NCBI RefSeq assembly: GCF_943193195.1
Contig: NZ_CALPDG010000013.1
Location: 1 to 64,000, forward strand
Reading direction: 5' to 3'
DNA length: 64,000 nt
Source of the DNA: Mediterraneibacter agrestimuris
GTDB lineage: Bacteria > Bacillota > Clostridia > Lachnospirales > Lachnospiraceae
Position 1 is the stretch's first letter. Every line of letters begins with the position of its first letter. Under the pieces are notes generated by a model, which did not search any database, was not told the origin of the DNA, and saw only the letters and a list, made by a program, of their open reading frames with translations. The position numbers were made by a program, and so were the translations under genes. This document shows, piece after piece, positions 53,616-62,510 of the stretch.

Positions 53616-54724
53616 CTCTGGCAGCAGGGCTGCTTTTTCTGTTTGTGACAGAGATATTGTTGCTGTTTCTGGCAGGAAATAGTTTATACAAGGAAGAGCA
53701 GGGGAAATTAGGGGCGTTAGTGCTGTCCCATCCGGAACAGGAGACGGAGTATATAGAGTTATTTGACAGAGGAAAGCAAAGAAATCGTCAGGAAGAGGAA
53801 GCGGGGAAAGAGCTGGAGGAGCGTTACGGGTATACTCCTTTTGATGGGAGAAGCGTGAAAACCTTTGCTGCATATGGAATAGGAATGGCGATGGTTTTTG
53901 TGGCAGGACTTGGAGTTTCATGGGTTTTGTTTTTGCGAAATAAAAGAGACCGGCAGCAAGATGAAAATAACCAGGAAGAACTTCGGGAAAAATATATAGA
54001 ACTGCAGAATCATTTTGAAAAAGTAAGAGAAAAACTTTCCAGAGAAGAAAACAATATAAAATCTTTAATTACAGATATTTCCCACCAATTGAAAACACCG
54101 ATTGCTTCATTGAAGATGAGTTGTGAACTGGCGGGGTCTGCCGATTTAACCTGGGAGGAACGGGAAGAATTTTATAAAAAGGAATGGGATGAAATTCAAA
54201 GACTGGAAAATCTTTTGGATTCACTGATTCATGTGTCCAGATTGGAATCTGGGATGATTCAGATTCAGCCAGAGATGGGCAGTCTGAAAAATACATTGGT
54301 ACAGGCTGTAAACAGTGTGTATATGAAAGCGTATGAAAAATCCATAGATATTTCTCTGGATGAATTTCAGGATGTGCAAATTGTACACGACTCGAAATGG
54401 ACAGGAGAAGTGTTCGTAAATATTTTAGACAACGCAGTAAAGTATTCGCCGGAGCATACAGAAATCCGAATTCGGGTAACAGAGCTTGCTACCTGCATGA
54501 TGCTGGAATTTATCGACCAGGGAACAGGTATTCCGGCAGAAGAGGCGCATCGGGTATTTCAGCGTTTTTACAGAGGAAACCAAGAGTATGTAAAAAAACA
54601 GGAGGGCTCTGGGGTTGGACTTTATCTTGCCAGAAAAATTTTGGAGGAGCAGAAAGGCACGATTTGTGTAAAAGTAGCACCTGAAGGCGGTAATAATTTT
54701 GTGGTGACATTACCAAAGAAATAG
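53588..54724 (+). CDS. Sensor histidine kinase
   Basis: A 378-residue kinase with two membrane segments (about residues 8-30 and 95-118) around a short outer domain of about 60 residues, a coiled linker, the H box (ITDISHQLKTPI, His near 166) and an HATPase domain (NILDNAVKYSPEH; GSGVGLYLARKI). The small sensing domain followed by a MacB/BceAB-like transporter suggests that it senses envelope stress or a peptide antibiotic, possibly with help from the transporter. The ligand is unknown. Starts inside the response-regulator gene. Confidence 0.9.
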   Translation: MDRRKRTGVALAAGLLFLFVTEILLLFLAGNSLYKEEQGKLGALVLSHPEQETEYIELFDRGKQRNRQEEEAGKELEERYGYTPFDGRSVKTFAAYGIGMAMVFVAGLGVSWVLFLRNKRDRQQDENNQEELREKYIELQNHFEKVREKLSREENNIKSLITDISHQLKTPIASLKMSCELAGSADLTWEEREEFYKKEWDEIQRLENLLDSLIHVSRLESGMIQIQPEMGSLKNTLVQAVNSVYMKAYEKSIDISLDEFQDVQIVHDSKWTGEVFVNILDNAVKYSPEHTEIRIRVTELATCMMLEFIDQGTGIPAEEAHRVFQRFYRGNQEYVKKQEGSGVGLYLARKILEEQKGTICVKVAPEGGNNFVVTLPKK

Positions 54725-54743
54725 ATTTCTGAAAAAAAGATTT

Positions 54744-54782
54744 CTTACAAAATTGTTATGCTTTTTGTAAGCCTACTGTAAG
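54744..54782 (+). promoter_or_regulatory. Likely operator for the response regulator
   Basis: In the gap between kinase and ABC genes, TGTAAG occurs at 54766-54771 and 54777-54782 (11-base phase, typical of OmpR-type binding), and CTTACAAAA at 54744-54752 is the inverse of TTTTGTAAG at 54763-54771. The ABC start follows 50 bases on. This suggests separate, inducible transcription of the transporter. Confidence 0.55.
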
Positions 54783-54832
54783 ACTGGATTGATAGAATGA
54801 CATTAGCAAAGAAAAAGGAGGCTTCAAAGTTT

Positions 54833-55504
54833 ATGAAAGCAATATTAGAAACAAGAGATCTTGTGAAATATTATGGAAAAGGCGATAATTTGGTGAAAGC
54901 TATTGACCATACAGATTTAATAATCGAACCAGGTGAATTTACAGCAATTGTAGGACGTTCTGGATCGGGAAAAAGTACTCTTCTTCATATGCTGGGAGGA
55001 TTGGACCGTCCTGATTCCGGAAAGGTTTTGATAGAAGGAAGAGATATTTTTAAACTGAAAGATGAAAAACTTGCAGTGTTCCGCAGAAGAAAGATTGGGT
55101 TTATTTTCCAAAGTTATAATTTAGTACCATCCTTAAATGTTTGGGAAAATATTGTGCTACCCATTGGATTGGATGGAAAGAAAGTGGATACAGAGTATGT
55201 TATGGATATTATCTGTAGAATCGGAATGGAGGATAAATTGAAATCCTTACCGAATACTCTTTCTGGTGGGCAACAGCAGCGGGTTGCTATTGCAAGAGCG
55301 TTGGCATCCCGCCCGGCGATTATTTTAGCAGATGAACCAACAGGAAATTTGGATTCCAAGACGGAGTTAGAAGTGATTTCTATGTTGAAATCCTGTGTTT
55401 CAGAATATGGGCAGACACTGGTTATGATCACGCATGATGAGACCATTGCGCAGATGGCTGACCGTATGATTGTCATTGAAGACGGTAAGGTGGTGAGAGC
55501 ATGA
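54833..55504 (+). CDS. ABC transporter ATP-binding protein (MacB/BceA-like)
   Basis: A 223-residue ATPase with Walker A (GRSGSGKST, about 41-49), Q-loop (FIFQSYNLVP), signature (LSGGQQQR) and Walker B (IILADEPTGNLD). The LVPSLNVWENI segment is typical of the FtsE/LolD/BceA/MacB group. It works with the adjacent FtsX-like permease. ATG 54833 has AAAGGAGG upstream and is preferred over the in-frame start at 54797. The gene overlaps the permease start by 4 bases. Confidence 0.92.
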   Translation: MKAILETRDLVKYYGKGDNLVKAIDHTDLIIEPGEFTAIVGRSGSGKSTLLHMLGGLDRPDSGKVLIEGRDIFKLKDEKLAVFRRRKIGFIFQSYNLVPSLNVWENIVLPIGLDGKKVDTEYVMDIICRIGMEDKLKSLPNTLSGGQQQRVAIARALASRPAIILADEPTGNLDSKTELEVISMLKSCVSEYGQTLVMITHDETIAQMADRMIVIEDGKVVRA

Positions 55505-57966
55505 AAACAGTAACAAAAACAGCGCTTGCCAATGTAAAACAGAACAAAGGAAGAAACTTTTTATGTGGATGCGCCATTGCACTGACTACGTTTCTGATAT
55601 TTGTTGTTTTAACGGTGGGATATGGAATGATCCGCGTACAGCTTGCATCGGTGGATGCTTATTATCCAACTTACCATATTATGTTCCGCCAAGTTTCCGA
55701 GAAAAACACCAAAGCACTTCAGGTGCATAATGATATAGAAGAAATCGGTCTGAGAATGGATTTGGGACAGATTATAGATGATGATGCCACAATCATTATG
55801 ACCGCTATGGATAATAATGGGATTCGGTTGAACAAAGCGGAGTTAGAAGAAGGAACTTTCCCAAAAAATGAAAAAGATATTGTTGTTTCCAAGGGAGTTT
55901 TAGAGGAACTGGGAATTCAGGGGAAATTGGGTGATGAAATCACGATTCCATACCAAATTTACGAAAAAGACGGTATGGGATATGCGAAAGAAGACACTTT
56001 CCGCATCTGTGGCTTTATGGAATCTTCTGATTTGAATAAAGAAAAGAAAATGTATTTTGTGATGAATTCCATGGAATATGCGAAACAGATGATACCGGAA
56101 GCAGACAGAGAATATCGTGTGATGTTCCGTCTGGCAGATGCAGAGCATATGACAACAGATGAAATCGAAGAGAGGGGAAAAGAAATCGGAGAGGATTTTG
56201 GTGTACCTGAGGGAAATGTGGTAGAAAACAGAGAGTATTTGGTTGCAAATTATACGGATCCGTCATTTGTAAAAGGAATGATCGTGGTAATCGTTATGGT
56301 TGTTTTAGCAGGAATCCTGACTATTTACAGTATTTATTATGTGTCTATGATACCAAAAGTACAGGAATATGGAAAATTAAAAGCCATAGGCTCCACCAAA
56401 AGACAGATTCGGCAGATGGTATTCCGTGAAGGAATGCTGGTTACGGCGCTTGCCCTCCCTGTAGGATTGCTTATCAGTAGTTTCCTGTCCAGATGGATTA
56501 TGAAACAGATGATTACTTTTATGGCAGGCGAAGACCCTCTAATGCAGGTAGCAGCAGAACTTGTAAAAAATGGTGAGGTATCTTTGTTGCACTGGTGGAT
56601 TTATGCGATTACCATTATGGCGGTGCTCTTTACTTCCGCAGTTTCTTTGGCAAAACCGATGCGAATTGCTGCCAAAGTTTCGCCCATTGAGGCTATGCGT
56701 TATCAGGGGTTAGAAAAACGTGGGAAAAAAGTACGGAAAGGCTATCAGAATCTCACGATTTTTCGTTTGACAAAAGCAAATATGGCAAGAAATAAAAAGA
56801 GGACTGGGATTACGATTGTTACATTAGGAGCAACTGGTATTCTGTTCATGGTTGTGGCAACTATTTTATCTTGCGCGGCACCGAAAGAAATTGCAAGAAA
56901 GGATATTGAATCTGATTATAAAATTGAATTGGAAACATGGGGTGGGGACAAAATGAATCCGGACAGAGACTGGAGACAGGTTCAGCAGAATAACCCCTTG
57001 ACGAAAGCGTTTATTGATCAGGTTCATGATGTAGACGGTGTGGAAGAGGTAAAGGTAAAAACATTTATGAATGGCGAAATTCCGAAACTATCTATGGATG
57101 GTGAAATTTGGGGCGCGGATATTATTGGACTGGATGCATCTTATGCAGAAACGCTGGAAAAAGGAGAGATACAAGGACATGTGACATATGAAGAATTGGA
57201 AAAAGGAGATAAAATCCTCATGTCTGCTAATATGCTATACTGGTTCCCGGAACTGAAAGTGGGAGATTCCTTGAAGATGGTTTTGAATATGGGAGATGAT
57301 CAGGTAGAAAAGACTTTTGAGATAGGAGCCATCGGAGATTACTATGAAAGCCTTGGCGGAAGTTCATTTTATCTGCCCCAATCAGTGTTGGAAAAAATGA
57401 ATCCCAATAATCTGAACTACACACTGGAAATCACAGTGAATGATCAGAAAAAGAACAGTGCATATCAGGAACTTCAGGCACTTGCCGACAACAGTGAATA
57501 CCTGGTGACAGGAAGTTATGAAGAGCAACTTCAGAAGTGGGAAAAGAATATGCGGTTGATGAGCGTTTTGTGTTATGCATTTCTGATTATTCTGGGTGGA
57601 ATTGGAATCATGAATCTTGTGAACACTATGATGAACAGTATTTACACAAGAAGGCGGGAGCTTGGAATGATACAGGCGATAGGAATGTCTGAAAAACAGT
57701 TGATCCGTATGCTGCAACTGGAAGGAATCATCTATACTTTGGGAACATTGGCAGTTTCTGTGGGCATTGGAAGTCTTGTAGGATATGGTGCATTTCTTTA
57801 TGCAAAAACCAAACACATCTTTCAGATCAGTGAGTATCATTTTCCAGTGGTCCCAGCAGTGCTTTTGATTTGTGTGGTTGCCTTTTTACAGGTACTGCTC
57901 ACATATGGAGTATCTGCAAATTTCCGAAAATTGAGTTTGATTGATCGGATACGATATGCAGAGTAA
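55501..57966 (+). CDS. ABC transporter permease, FtsX-type
   Basis: An 821-residue permease with two FtsX-type modules: a membrane segment near 20-40, a large extracellular domain, three segments (about 258-280, 310-340, 365-390), then a second extracellular domain and three final segments (about 690-720, 740-765, 775-800). Such transporters, paired with two-component systems, usually give resistance to peptide antibiotics or remove lantibiotics; the substrate here is unknown. ATG 55501 overlaps the ATPase stop. Confidence 0.9.
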   Translation: MKTVTKTALANVKQNKGRNFLCGCAIALTTFLIFVVLTVGYGMIRVQLASVDAYYPTYHIMFRQVSEKNTKALQVHNDIEEIGLRMDLGQIIDDDATIIMTAMDNNGIRLNKAELEEGTFPKNEKDIVVSKGVLEELGIQGKLGDEITIPYQIYEKDGMGYAKEDTFRICGFMESSDLNKEKKMYFVMNSMEYAKQMIPEADREYRVMFRLADAEHMTTDEIEERGKEIGEDFGVPEGNVVENREYLVANYTDPSFVKGMIVVIVMVVLAGILTIYSIYYVSMIPKVQEYGKLKAIGSTKRQIRQMVFREGMLVTALALPVGLLISSFLSRWIMKQMITFMAGEDPLMQVAAELVKNGEVSLLHWWIYAITIMAVLFTSAVSLAKPMRIAAKVSPIEAMRYQGLEKRGKKVRKGYQNLTIFRLTKANMARNKKRTGITIVTLGATGILFMVVATILSCAAPKEIARKDIESDYKIELETWGGDKMNPDRDWRQVQQNNPLTKAFIDQVHDVDGVEEVKVKTFMNGEIPKLSMDGEIWGADIIGLDASYAETLEKGEIQGHVTYEELEKGDKILMSANMLYWFPELKVGDSLKMVLNMGDDQVEKTFEIGAIGDYYESLGGSSFYLPQSVLEKMNPNNLNYTLEITVNDQKKNSAYQELQALADNSEYLVTGSYEEQLQKWEKNMRLMSVLCYAFLIILGGIGIMNLVNTMMNSIYTRRRELGMIQAIGMSEKQLIRMLQLEGIIYTLGTLAVSVGIGSLVGYGAFLYAKTKHIFQISEYHFPVVPAVLLICVVAFLQVLLTYGVSANFRKLSLIDRIRYAE

Positions 57967-58307
57967 TATATTAAAAACATCATATATACAAAGGGAAACG
58001 CTATAAAAAAACAGAATTGCCCAATATGATTAAAAGGACCACCGTGCCATAAAGAAATCCCTTCTAAATAAACAAGATTTTATTATTTCTCTTGTCTACT
58101 TAGAAGGGAGCATATCATATCTTCACGCGTCATTTCTAAATTACGGCGGCTCTGATTTTTCTCAAAGCCGCCGCTTCATAGGCGCATGGAAATGTGTCTG
58201 CTGGACGACGGCTTTTTTTCTTTTGCCGTCGCCCGGCAGTTTAATAATTATTTAATATCAATTTATAATTGGCATCACTATAAGAACTTTCCTTTTCATC
58301 GAGCATT
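57967..58307. other. Convergent intergenic region with hairpins
   Basis: No gene. A long stem (58068-58109: TCCCTTCTAA with TTAGAAGGGA, inner ACAAGA/TCTTGT) and a second hairpin (58144-58173, GGCGGCT/AGCCGCC) precede the right copy of the 41-bp inverted repeat (58199-58239). These would stop transcription from both directions between two convergent modules. Confidence 0.65.
58199..58239 (-). repeat. 41-bp inverted repeat, right copy
   Basis: Reverse complement of 52763-52803 with four mismatches. The hairpin with its T run also fits a bidirectional terminator. Together the two copies delimit a 5.48-kb segment containing only the response regulator, kinase and ABC genes. Confidence 0.8.
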
Positions 58308-59015
58308 TTAGTTCAAATCCTTAGTTTCCACATTGTAAATCGAGAGAAACGCAAAGATTAAGGAAAGTATCATAAGTACAACAGGAAGAATGGCATTATC
58401 CGCCAAAGAAAAATCGCCCACATTAGCCTGTGTCAAAAAAATCAGCAGAAAAGATGATACGATGGTAGCTTTTGAGGACTTCATAGCCATACCAATAAAC
58501 AAGGCGATAAAACTCATGGTTACAATGACAACGGACTTTAAGAGTAATTGAATATAGAACCCCATACTTGCCATGTTGTAGTCCAGTGGGAATGAGGAAA
58601 CCATGAATTGTGAACCAAGTAAAATGCAGCCGTAAATCAGTAGTTTTGTCAGCACCAGAGCCACAAAATTGAAAATCCATACAGCTAACATTTGAGAAAC
58701 GAGAATTTTCTGTCGCTTAATTGGATACGAAAACATTAAGTTCATGGTTTTGTTTTTATAGGCGCTCACAATGTATGTGGACAACATGACACTGGTAAAC
58801 ACCAGAAAAGCCATGCTTGTAAACAGCTCGATAGAGGAAGAAATCGCACTGTTACCCGGCACCGCATCAGGAACACCCGTATCAGGATCATTGGCAATTC
58901 CCAAATAGCAAAGGGCAAATATGAACAGGCAGATCAGAGCCGACATGATAACCACATTGCGAATGTACTTGCCTACATTATTCTTTTTCCATTCCAGCCT
59001 AATGAGTTTAAGCAT
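58308..59015 (-). CDS. ABC-2-type permease (lantibiotic/bacitracin-type)
   Basis: A 235-residue permease with six membrane segments. The start MLKLIRLEWKKNNVGKYIRN and the short loops resemble BcrB/LanE-like ABC-2 subunits. It works with the adjacent ATPase, whose gene it overlaps by 8 bases, to move peptide antibiotics out of the membrane or to export a substrate. Last gene of the leftward operon. Confidence 0.85.
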   Translation of the reverse strand: MLKLIRLEWKKNNVGKYIRNVVIMSALICLFIFALCYLGIANDPDTGVPDAVPGNSAISSSIELFTSMAFLVFTSVMLSTYIVSAYKNKTMNLMFSYPIKRQKILVSQMLAVWIFNFVALVLTKLLIYGCILLGSQFMVSSFPLDYNMASMGFYIQLLLKSVVIVTMSFIALFIGMAMKSSKATIVSSFLLIFLTQANVGDFSLADNAILPVVLMILSLIFAFLSIYNVETKDLN

Positions 59016-59931
59016 GATATTTCACCTCCCCGGTCAGCTTCAAGAAGTAGTCCTCCAGCGTTTCAGATTTCTTTCCAATGCTCACAACTTCAACATCATT
59101 CAGAGCCAGTATTTTCGTCAACTGCTGGGTAGACGCTGCATGGTCATATATGCGAATTTTACCGCTGTCAAGAATCTTAAAATTTTGCAGACCCAACTTT
59201 TCAGTCAAGACATAGGCAGCCCGCTTTTCATCCGTGACAGAAAGCTCCACATAATTGAGGTTCATTTCCTCAATATCTTGCATACGAATTTCTTTCATCA
59301 TTTTTCCGTGATGGATAATAGCAACGGTATCCGCAATACTCTCCACTTCAGATAAAATGTGACTTGAAATCATAACGGTAATACCGTACTCCGAACAAAG
59401 TGTTTTTAATAAATCACGGATTTGTTTCATTCCTGCTGGATCAAGGCCGTTTGTGGGTTCGTCGAGAATAAGCAGTTCCGGCTTGCACATAATGGCTCTT
59501 GCAATTCCGAGGCGTTCTTTCATGCCGAGGGAATAGTTCTTGACCGGCTGATCGGCTGCTGATGTCAAGTCCAGCATTTGCAACGCACTTTCAACACTGT
59601 CAACATTGTAATAGCCCATATACTCACAATGAAGCTGTAAGTTCTCACGCCCGGTCATGTGGTCATAAAAGGTGGGAAACTCGATGATACTTCCCATTCT
59701 TTTTAAGACTTCATAGGATTTTGGAGTCAATACCTCTCCAAACACCTCAATAGTCCCACTGGTAGGTTTCCAAAGGTTAGTAATCATCTTCATCACTGTG
59801 GTTTTACCAGCTCCGTTAGGACCAAGAAAACCATAAATTTCCCCTTTGGGAATATGAATATTAACATCAGTGACAAGTGCCTTACTACCGATCTTTTTAG
59901 AAAGACCACTTGTTTGTAAAATAAATGGCAT
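59008..59931 (-). CDS. ABC transporter ATPase, BcrA/LanF-like
   Basis: A 307-residue ATPase with Walker A (GPNGAGKTT), a signature variant (YSLGMKERLG) and Walker B (LLILDEPTNGLD). The SLGMK signature and the C-terminal extension are characteristic of BcrA-type resistance and immunity transporters. ATG at 59931 has AAAGGAGGG upstream (minus strand). A TATAAT on the minus strand at 59956-59961 suggests a separate promoter for the ABC genes, with a weak -35. Confidence 0.92.
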   Translation of the reverse strand: MPFILQTSGLSKKIGSKALVTDVNIHIPKGEIYGFLGPNGAGKTTVMKMITNLWKPTSGTIEVFGEVLTPKSYEVLKRMGSIIEFPTFYDHMTGRENLQLHCEYMGYYNVDSVESALQMLDLTSAADQPVKNYSLGMKERLGIARAIMCKPELLILDEPTNGLDPAGMKQIRDLLKTLCSEYGITVMISSHILSEVESIADTVAIIHHGKMMKEIRMQDIEEMNLNYVELSVTDEKRAAYVLTEKLGLQNFKILDSGKIRIYDHAASTQQLTKILALNDVEVVSIGKKSETLEDYFLKLTGEVKYHA

Positions 59932-60029
59932 TGTCTTGCCCTCCTTTCTACTGACATTATAGAAAGTTCGATTTTCAAAACTCTTGAATAATTCTTACAA
60001 ATTTCTTTCTTGAAAAAATGACCTATGGT

Positions 60030-60971
60030 TTAATAGGCCATTTTCTTGAGCATAATAGTGAAAACTGTTTTCTGGTGCGGATGACTTTCTAAAGTAATAT
60101 CGCCACCGAGTTGCAAGGCAAGATTTTTCGCAATCGTCAGTCCAAGACCATTTCCCTGCATAGCACTATTTCTGGAATCTTCCATCATAAACAGCCGATC
60201 AAAAACCGAATCGGCAAATTCTTTTTCAATTCCACGGCCCCTGTCCACAATGTCTATATAGATATGTGCCTGATCTGCCCGCAAAAACATACCTAAATAT
60301 TTTCCATCGCCGCCATAGCGAATTGCATTGGAAATCAAATTGAACATAATTCTTTGCAACGCATCTTTATTGGCATTTGCATACAATACATGATCGGGTA
60401 TGTTAATTTCCACTTCAAAATTTTTTTGTGAAAGGAGTTCATAGAAATCCAAAATATTTTCCCGGCAGGCTTCGTTCACATTCAAACGCTCCAATGGCAT
60501 ATCTGTATCGCCAGCCTCTAATTTAGCAAGCGTAAAGAATTGTGTAATCAATCCCATTACCCGCTGGGCAGTGCTTTCTACCTTTTGCAACATTTCATTG
60601 CTTTGGGTTCCGTTCAAACGCATAATCTCCAAATAGCCAAGAATCACTGTCATGGGAGTTTTAATGTCGTGGGAAATGTTAGATAACATCTTTTTGGATG
60701 CCATTTCAGCCCGCCGATACTCAACTTTTACTTTTTGCCGATCTTCCAACATTCGATTGATTTGTGTTGCAAGCTCTATCAGTGCCTTATTATCGGTAAA
60801 GACTGTCACTTTTTCGTCGCTGTCGGTGTCAAGAAGTTCTTTCAATTTGCTGCTGATCTCATGTATTTTTGCTTTTGTTCCGTTATGGAATACAAACTGC
60901 TGGTACACAATGATACAGATTAAAATCATAATACAGAGGGTTAGTAAAAAGATAATTGTCGCATTGCTCAT
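60030..60971 (-). CDS. Sensor histidine kinase (second module)
   Basis: A 313-residue kinase with a single N-terminal membrane segment (about residues 5-27) and practically no outer domain, H box NISHDIKTPM (His 101), N box (NLISNAIRYGGDG) and G boxes (DRGRGIEKE, NGLGLTIAK). The tiny sensor part is typical of intramembrane-sensing kinases linked to antibiotic-peptide transporters. Overlaps the response-regulator stop by 4 bases. Confidence 0.9.
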   Translation of the reverse strand: MSNATIIFLLTLCIMILICIIVYQQFVFHNGTKAKIHEISSKLKELLDTDSDEKVTVFTDNKALIELATQINRMLEDRQKVKVEYRRAEMASKKMLSNISHDIKTPMTVILGYLEIMRLNGTQSNEMLQKVESTAQRVMGLITQFFTLAKLEAGDTDMPLERLNVNEACRENILDFYELLSQKNFEVEINIPDHVLYANANKDALQRIMFNLISNAIRYGGDGKYLGMFLRADQAHIYIDIVDRGRGIEKEFADSVFDRLFMMEDSRNSAMQGNGLGLTIAKNLALQLGGDITLESHPHQKTVFTIMLKKMAY

Positions 60972-61657
60972 TTCTGTTCTCCCAGCTTATAGCCAATTCC
61001 CCATACAGTTATAACAACTTGTGGCTTTCGTGGATCATCCTCAATTTTCGTTCGTAAACGGCTGATGTGAACATTGACGGCATTTTCATCCCCCATATAG
61101 GCATCATTCCAAATTAAAGAATAGATTTGAGCCTTTGTGTAGACCCTTTGTGGGTTTTCCAGAAGCAGCCGTAAAATATCAAATTCTTTTGCGGTCAGTT
61201 CGATAATCTCGCCTGATTTTGTGACGGTGTGATTTTCCAAGTTCATAACCAATGGGCCCCACACAAGTTTCGTTTGCTCTGGCTGTACGGCAGCATATTC
61301 GGTATTTCTCCGTATGTTTGCTTTAATACGCGCCATAACCTCTGTTATGGAAAACGGTTTTGTAATATAATCATCCGCACCGAGGCCCAAACCTAAAGTT
61401 TTGTCGGAATCCGAATCCTTTGCAGAAATGATGATAATTGGCACCGTACTTTTTTGACGAATATACTTCATTACATTCATACCTGTAATTTTGGGAATCA
61501 TCAAATCCAACAAGACGATACTATAAGAACCAATGTCGAAAGCCTCACATGCCTTTTGACCATCGGTAGCGCAGACAACTTCAAAATTTTCTGCTATAAG
61601 ATAGCTACATAACATTTCACTTATTTCTATATCATCTTCAATTAAGAGAATCTTCAT
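60968..61657 (-). CDS. OmpR-family response regulator (second module)
   Basis: A 229-residue regulator with Asp 51 (VLLDLMIPKITG) as phosphorylation site and Lys in YITKPFS near residue 100, plus winged-helix DNA binding (ELTAKEFDILRLLLENP, NAVNVHISRLRTKI). The start at 61657 is chosen for MKILLIEDD and a strong AAGGAAGG; the open frame to 61726 overlaps the HTH gene upstream. With the kinase it should control the BcrA-like transporter. Confidence 0.92.
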   Translation of the reverse strand: MKILLIEDDIEISEMLCSYLIAENFEVVCATDGQKACEAFDIGSYSIVLLDLMIPKITGMNVMKYIRQKSTVPIIIISAKDSDSDKTLGLGLGADDYITKPFSITEVMARIKANIRRNTEYAAVQPEQTKLVWGPLVMNLENHTVTKSGEIIELTAKEFDILRLLLENPQRVYTKAQIYSLIWNDAYMGDENAVNVHISRLRTKIEDDPRKPQVVITVWGIGYKLGEQK

Positions 61658-61835
61658 TATTCTTTTTTCCTTCCTTTCTGCGCCTATCAGTCGGCTTCTC
61701 CGCAGTTTTAGGGAGCAGCCAAACACCGGCCATTTTCACAGCACCGGGGATACGCCCACCAGCACAATAATAATTTACCCTACGAGGTGTCACGCCCCAC
61801 TTCTCGGCGGCCTCTTTCAATGTCATATAGTCCAT
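61638..61835 (-). CDS. Excisionase-type HTH protein
   Basis: A 65-residue protein with a MerR/excisionase-like winged helix (MTLKEAAEKWGVTPRRVNYYCAGGR-type pattern) and a basic tail. Such small proteins act as excision factors or local regulators. Its 3' end overlaps the response-regulator start by 20 bases, so it heads the leftward operon and may regulate it. It is probably not the ICE excisionase, as no integrase is near. Confidence 0.7.
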   Translation of the reverse strand: MDYMTLKEAAEKWGVTPRRVNYYCAGGRIPGAVKMAGVWLLPKTAEKPTDRRRKEGKKNNEDSLN

Positions 61836-61988
61836 TTCGCACCTCCACAGAGTACATTATAGTTCTTTATCTCGAACAATACAAGTTGGAGGCTGCATAT
61901 TGATGAAATGAAATACTACCTTGTGTAAAATCTCATTACATTCTCATAACCCGACCCGAAATGTACAATGATATAGGGTGATATGAGA

Positions 61989-62332
61989 ATGGACCAAGAA
62001 GAAAGAAGGTTTGACTTTCACGGCCTCGGGGCGGCTCTCAAACGAGCCAAAGAAGAAAAGGGATGGACACAAGCCTATGTTGCGGAATTAGTAGACCGTG
62101 ACTCCCGTACCATTTGAATATTGAGAACAAAGGTCAGTATCCCAGTTTCGACCTTTTTGTTAAACTCATTACCATGTTTGACGTTTCAGTTGACCAGTTT
62201 ATTCATGCGGACGGAGGGGCAAGGTCAAGCTCTTGCAGAAAGCACATTGATGTACTCCTAAATTCTATGAATGAAAAAGAGCTTGTTGTAATAGAAAGAT
62301 TAGTTTATAAAAGCGTGAGGAATACGGAGTAA
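61989..62332 (+). pseudogene. XRE-family regulator split by a frameshift
   Basis: The first frame (ATG 61989 to TGA 62115-62117) encodes LGAALKRAKEEKGWTQAYVAELVDRDSRTI; the second (62114-62332) continues with NIENKGQYPSFDLFVKLITMFDVSVDQF. Together they make one XRE regulator, but one base (a T in an ATTTTG-like run) appears lost at about 62113. The two frames overlap in TTGA. Loss of function or recoding are both possible, loss more likely. Confidence 0.7.
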
Positions 62333-62465
62333 CACAAACAAGGCTTAGATCGTTGAGAGAGTAGAGAAAAATAAATCTAAAAATTTAAAGTAAGTAATCA
62401 TAAAGCAATGTAAAGTATATTATGTTCGATTAACAAACAGTAGAAAGATACATCTTCTCTTCAAT

Positions 62466-62510
62466 AATCGAATAGGCGGGGATTTAATCAAAATCCCCGC
62501 CTATTCGATT
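62466..62510 (-). terminator. Very strong terminator of the relaxase operon
   Basis: A 20-bp perfect stem, 62466-62485 with 62491-62510 (core GGCGGGGATTT/AAATCCCCGCC). It overlaps the relaxase stop codon. It faces the frameshifted XRE gene and would block read-through in either direction. The 130 bases before it hold no visible gene. Confidence 0.85.

Noticed and set aside
52926-54724. vanRS-type regulators of a vancomycin cluster
   Set aside because: No vanH, vanA/B or vanX genes follow; the neighbours are ABC transporter genes.
62114-62117. Programmed frameshift or coupled restart in the XRE gene
   Set aside because: There is no slippery heptamer or stimulating structure; a simple one-base loss or sequencing error explains it better.
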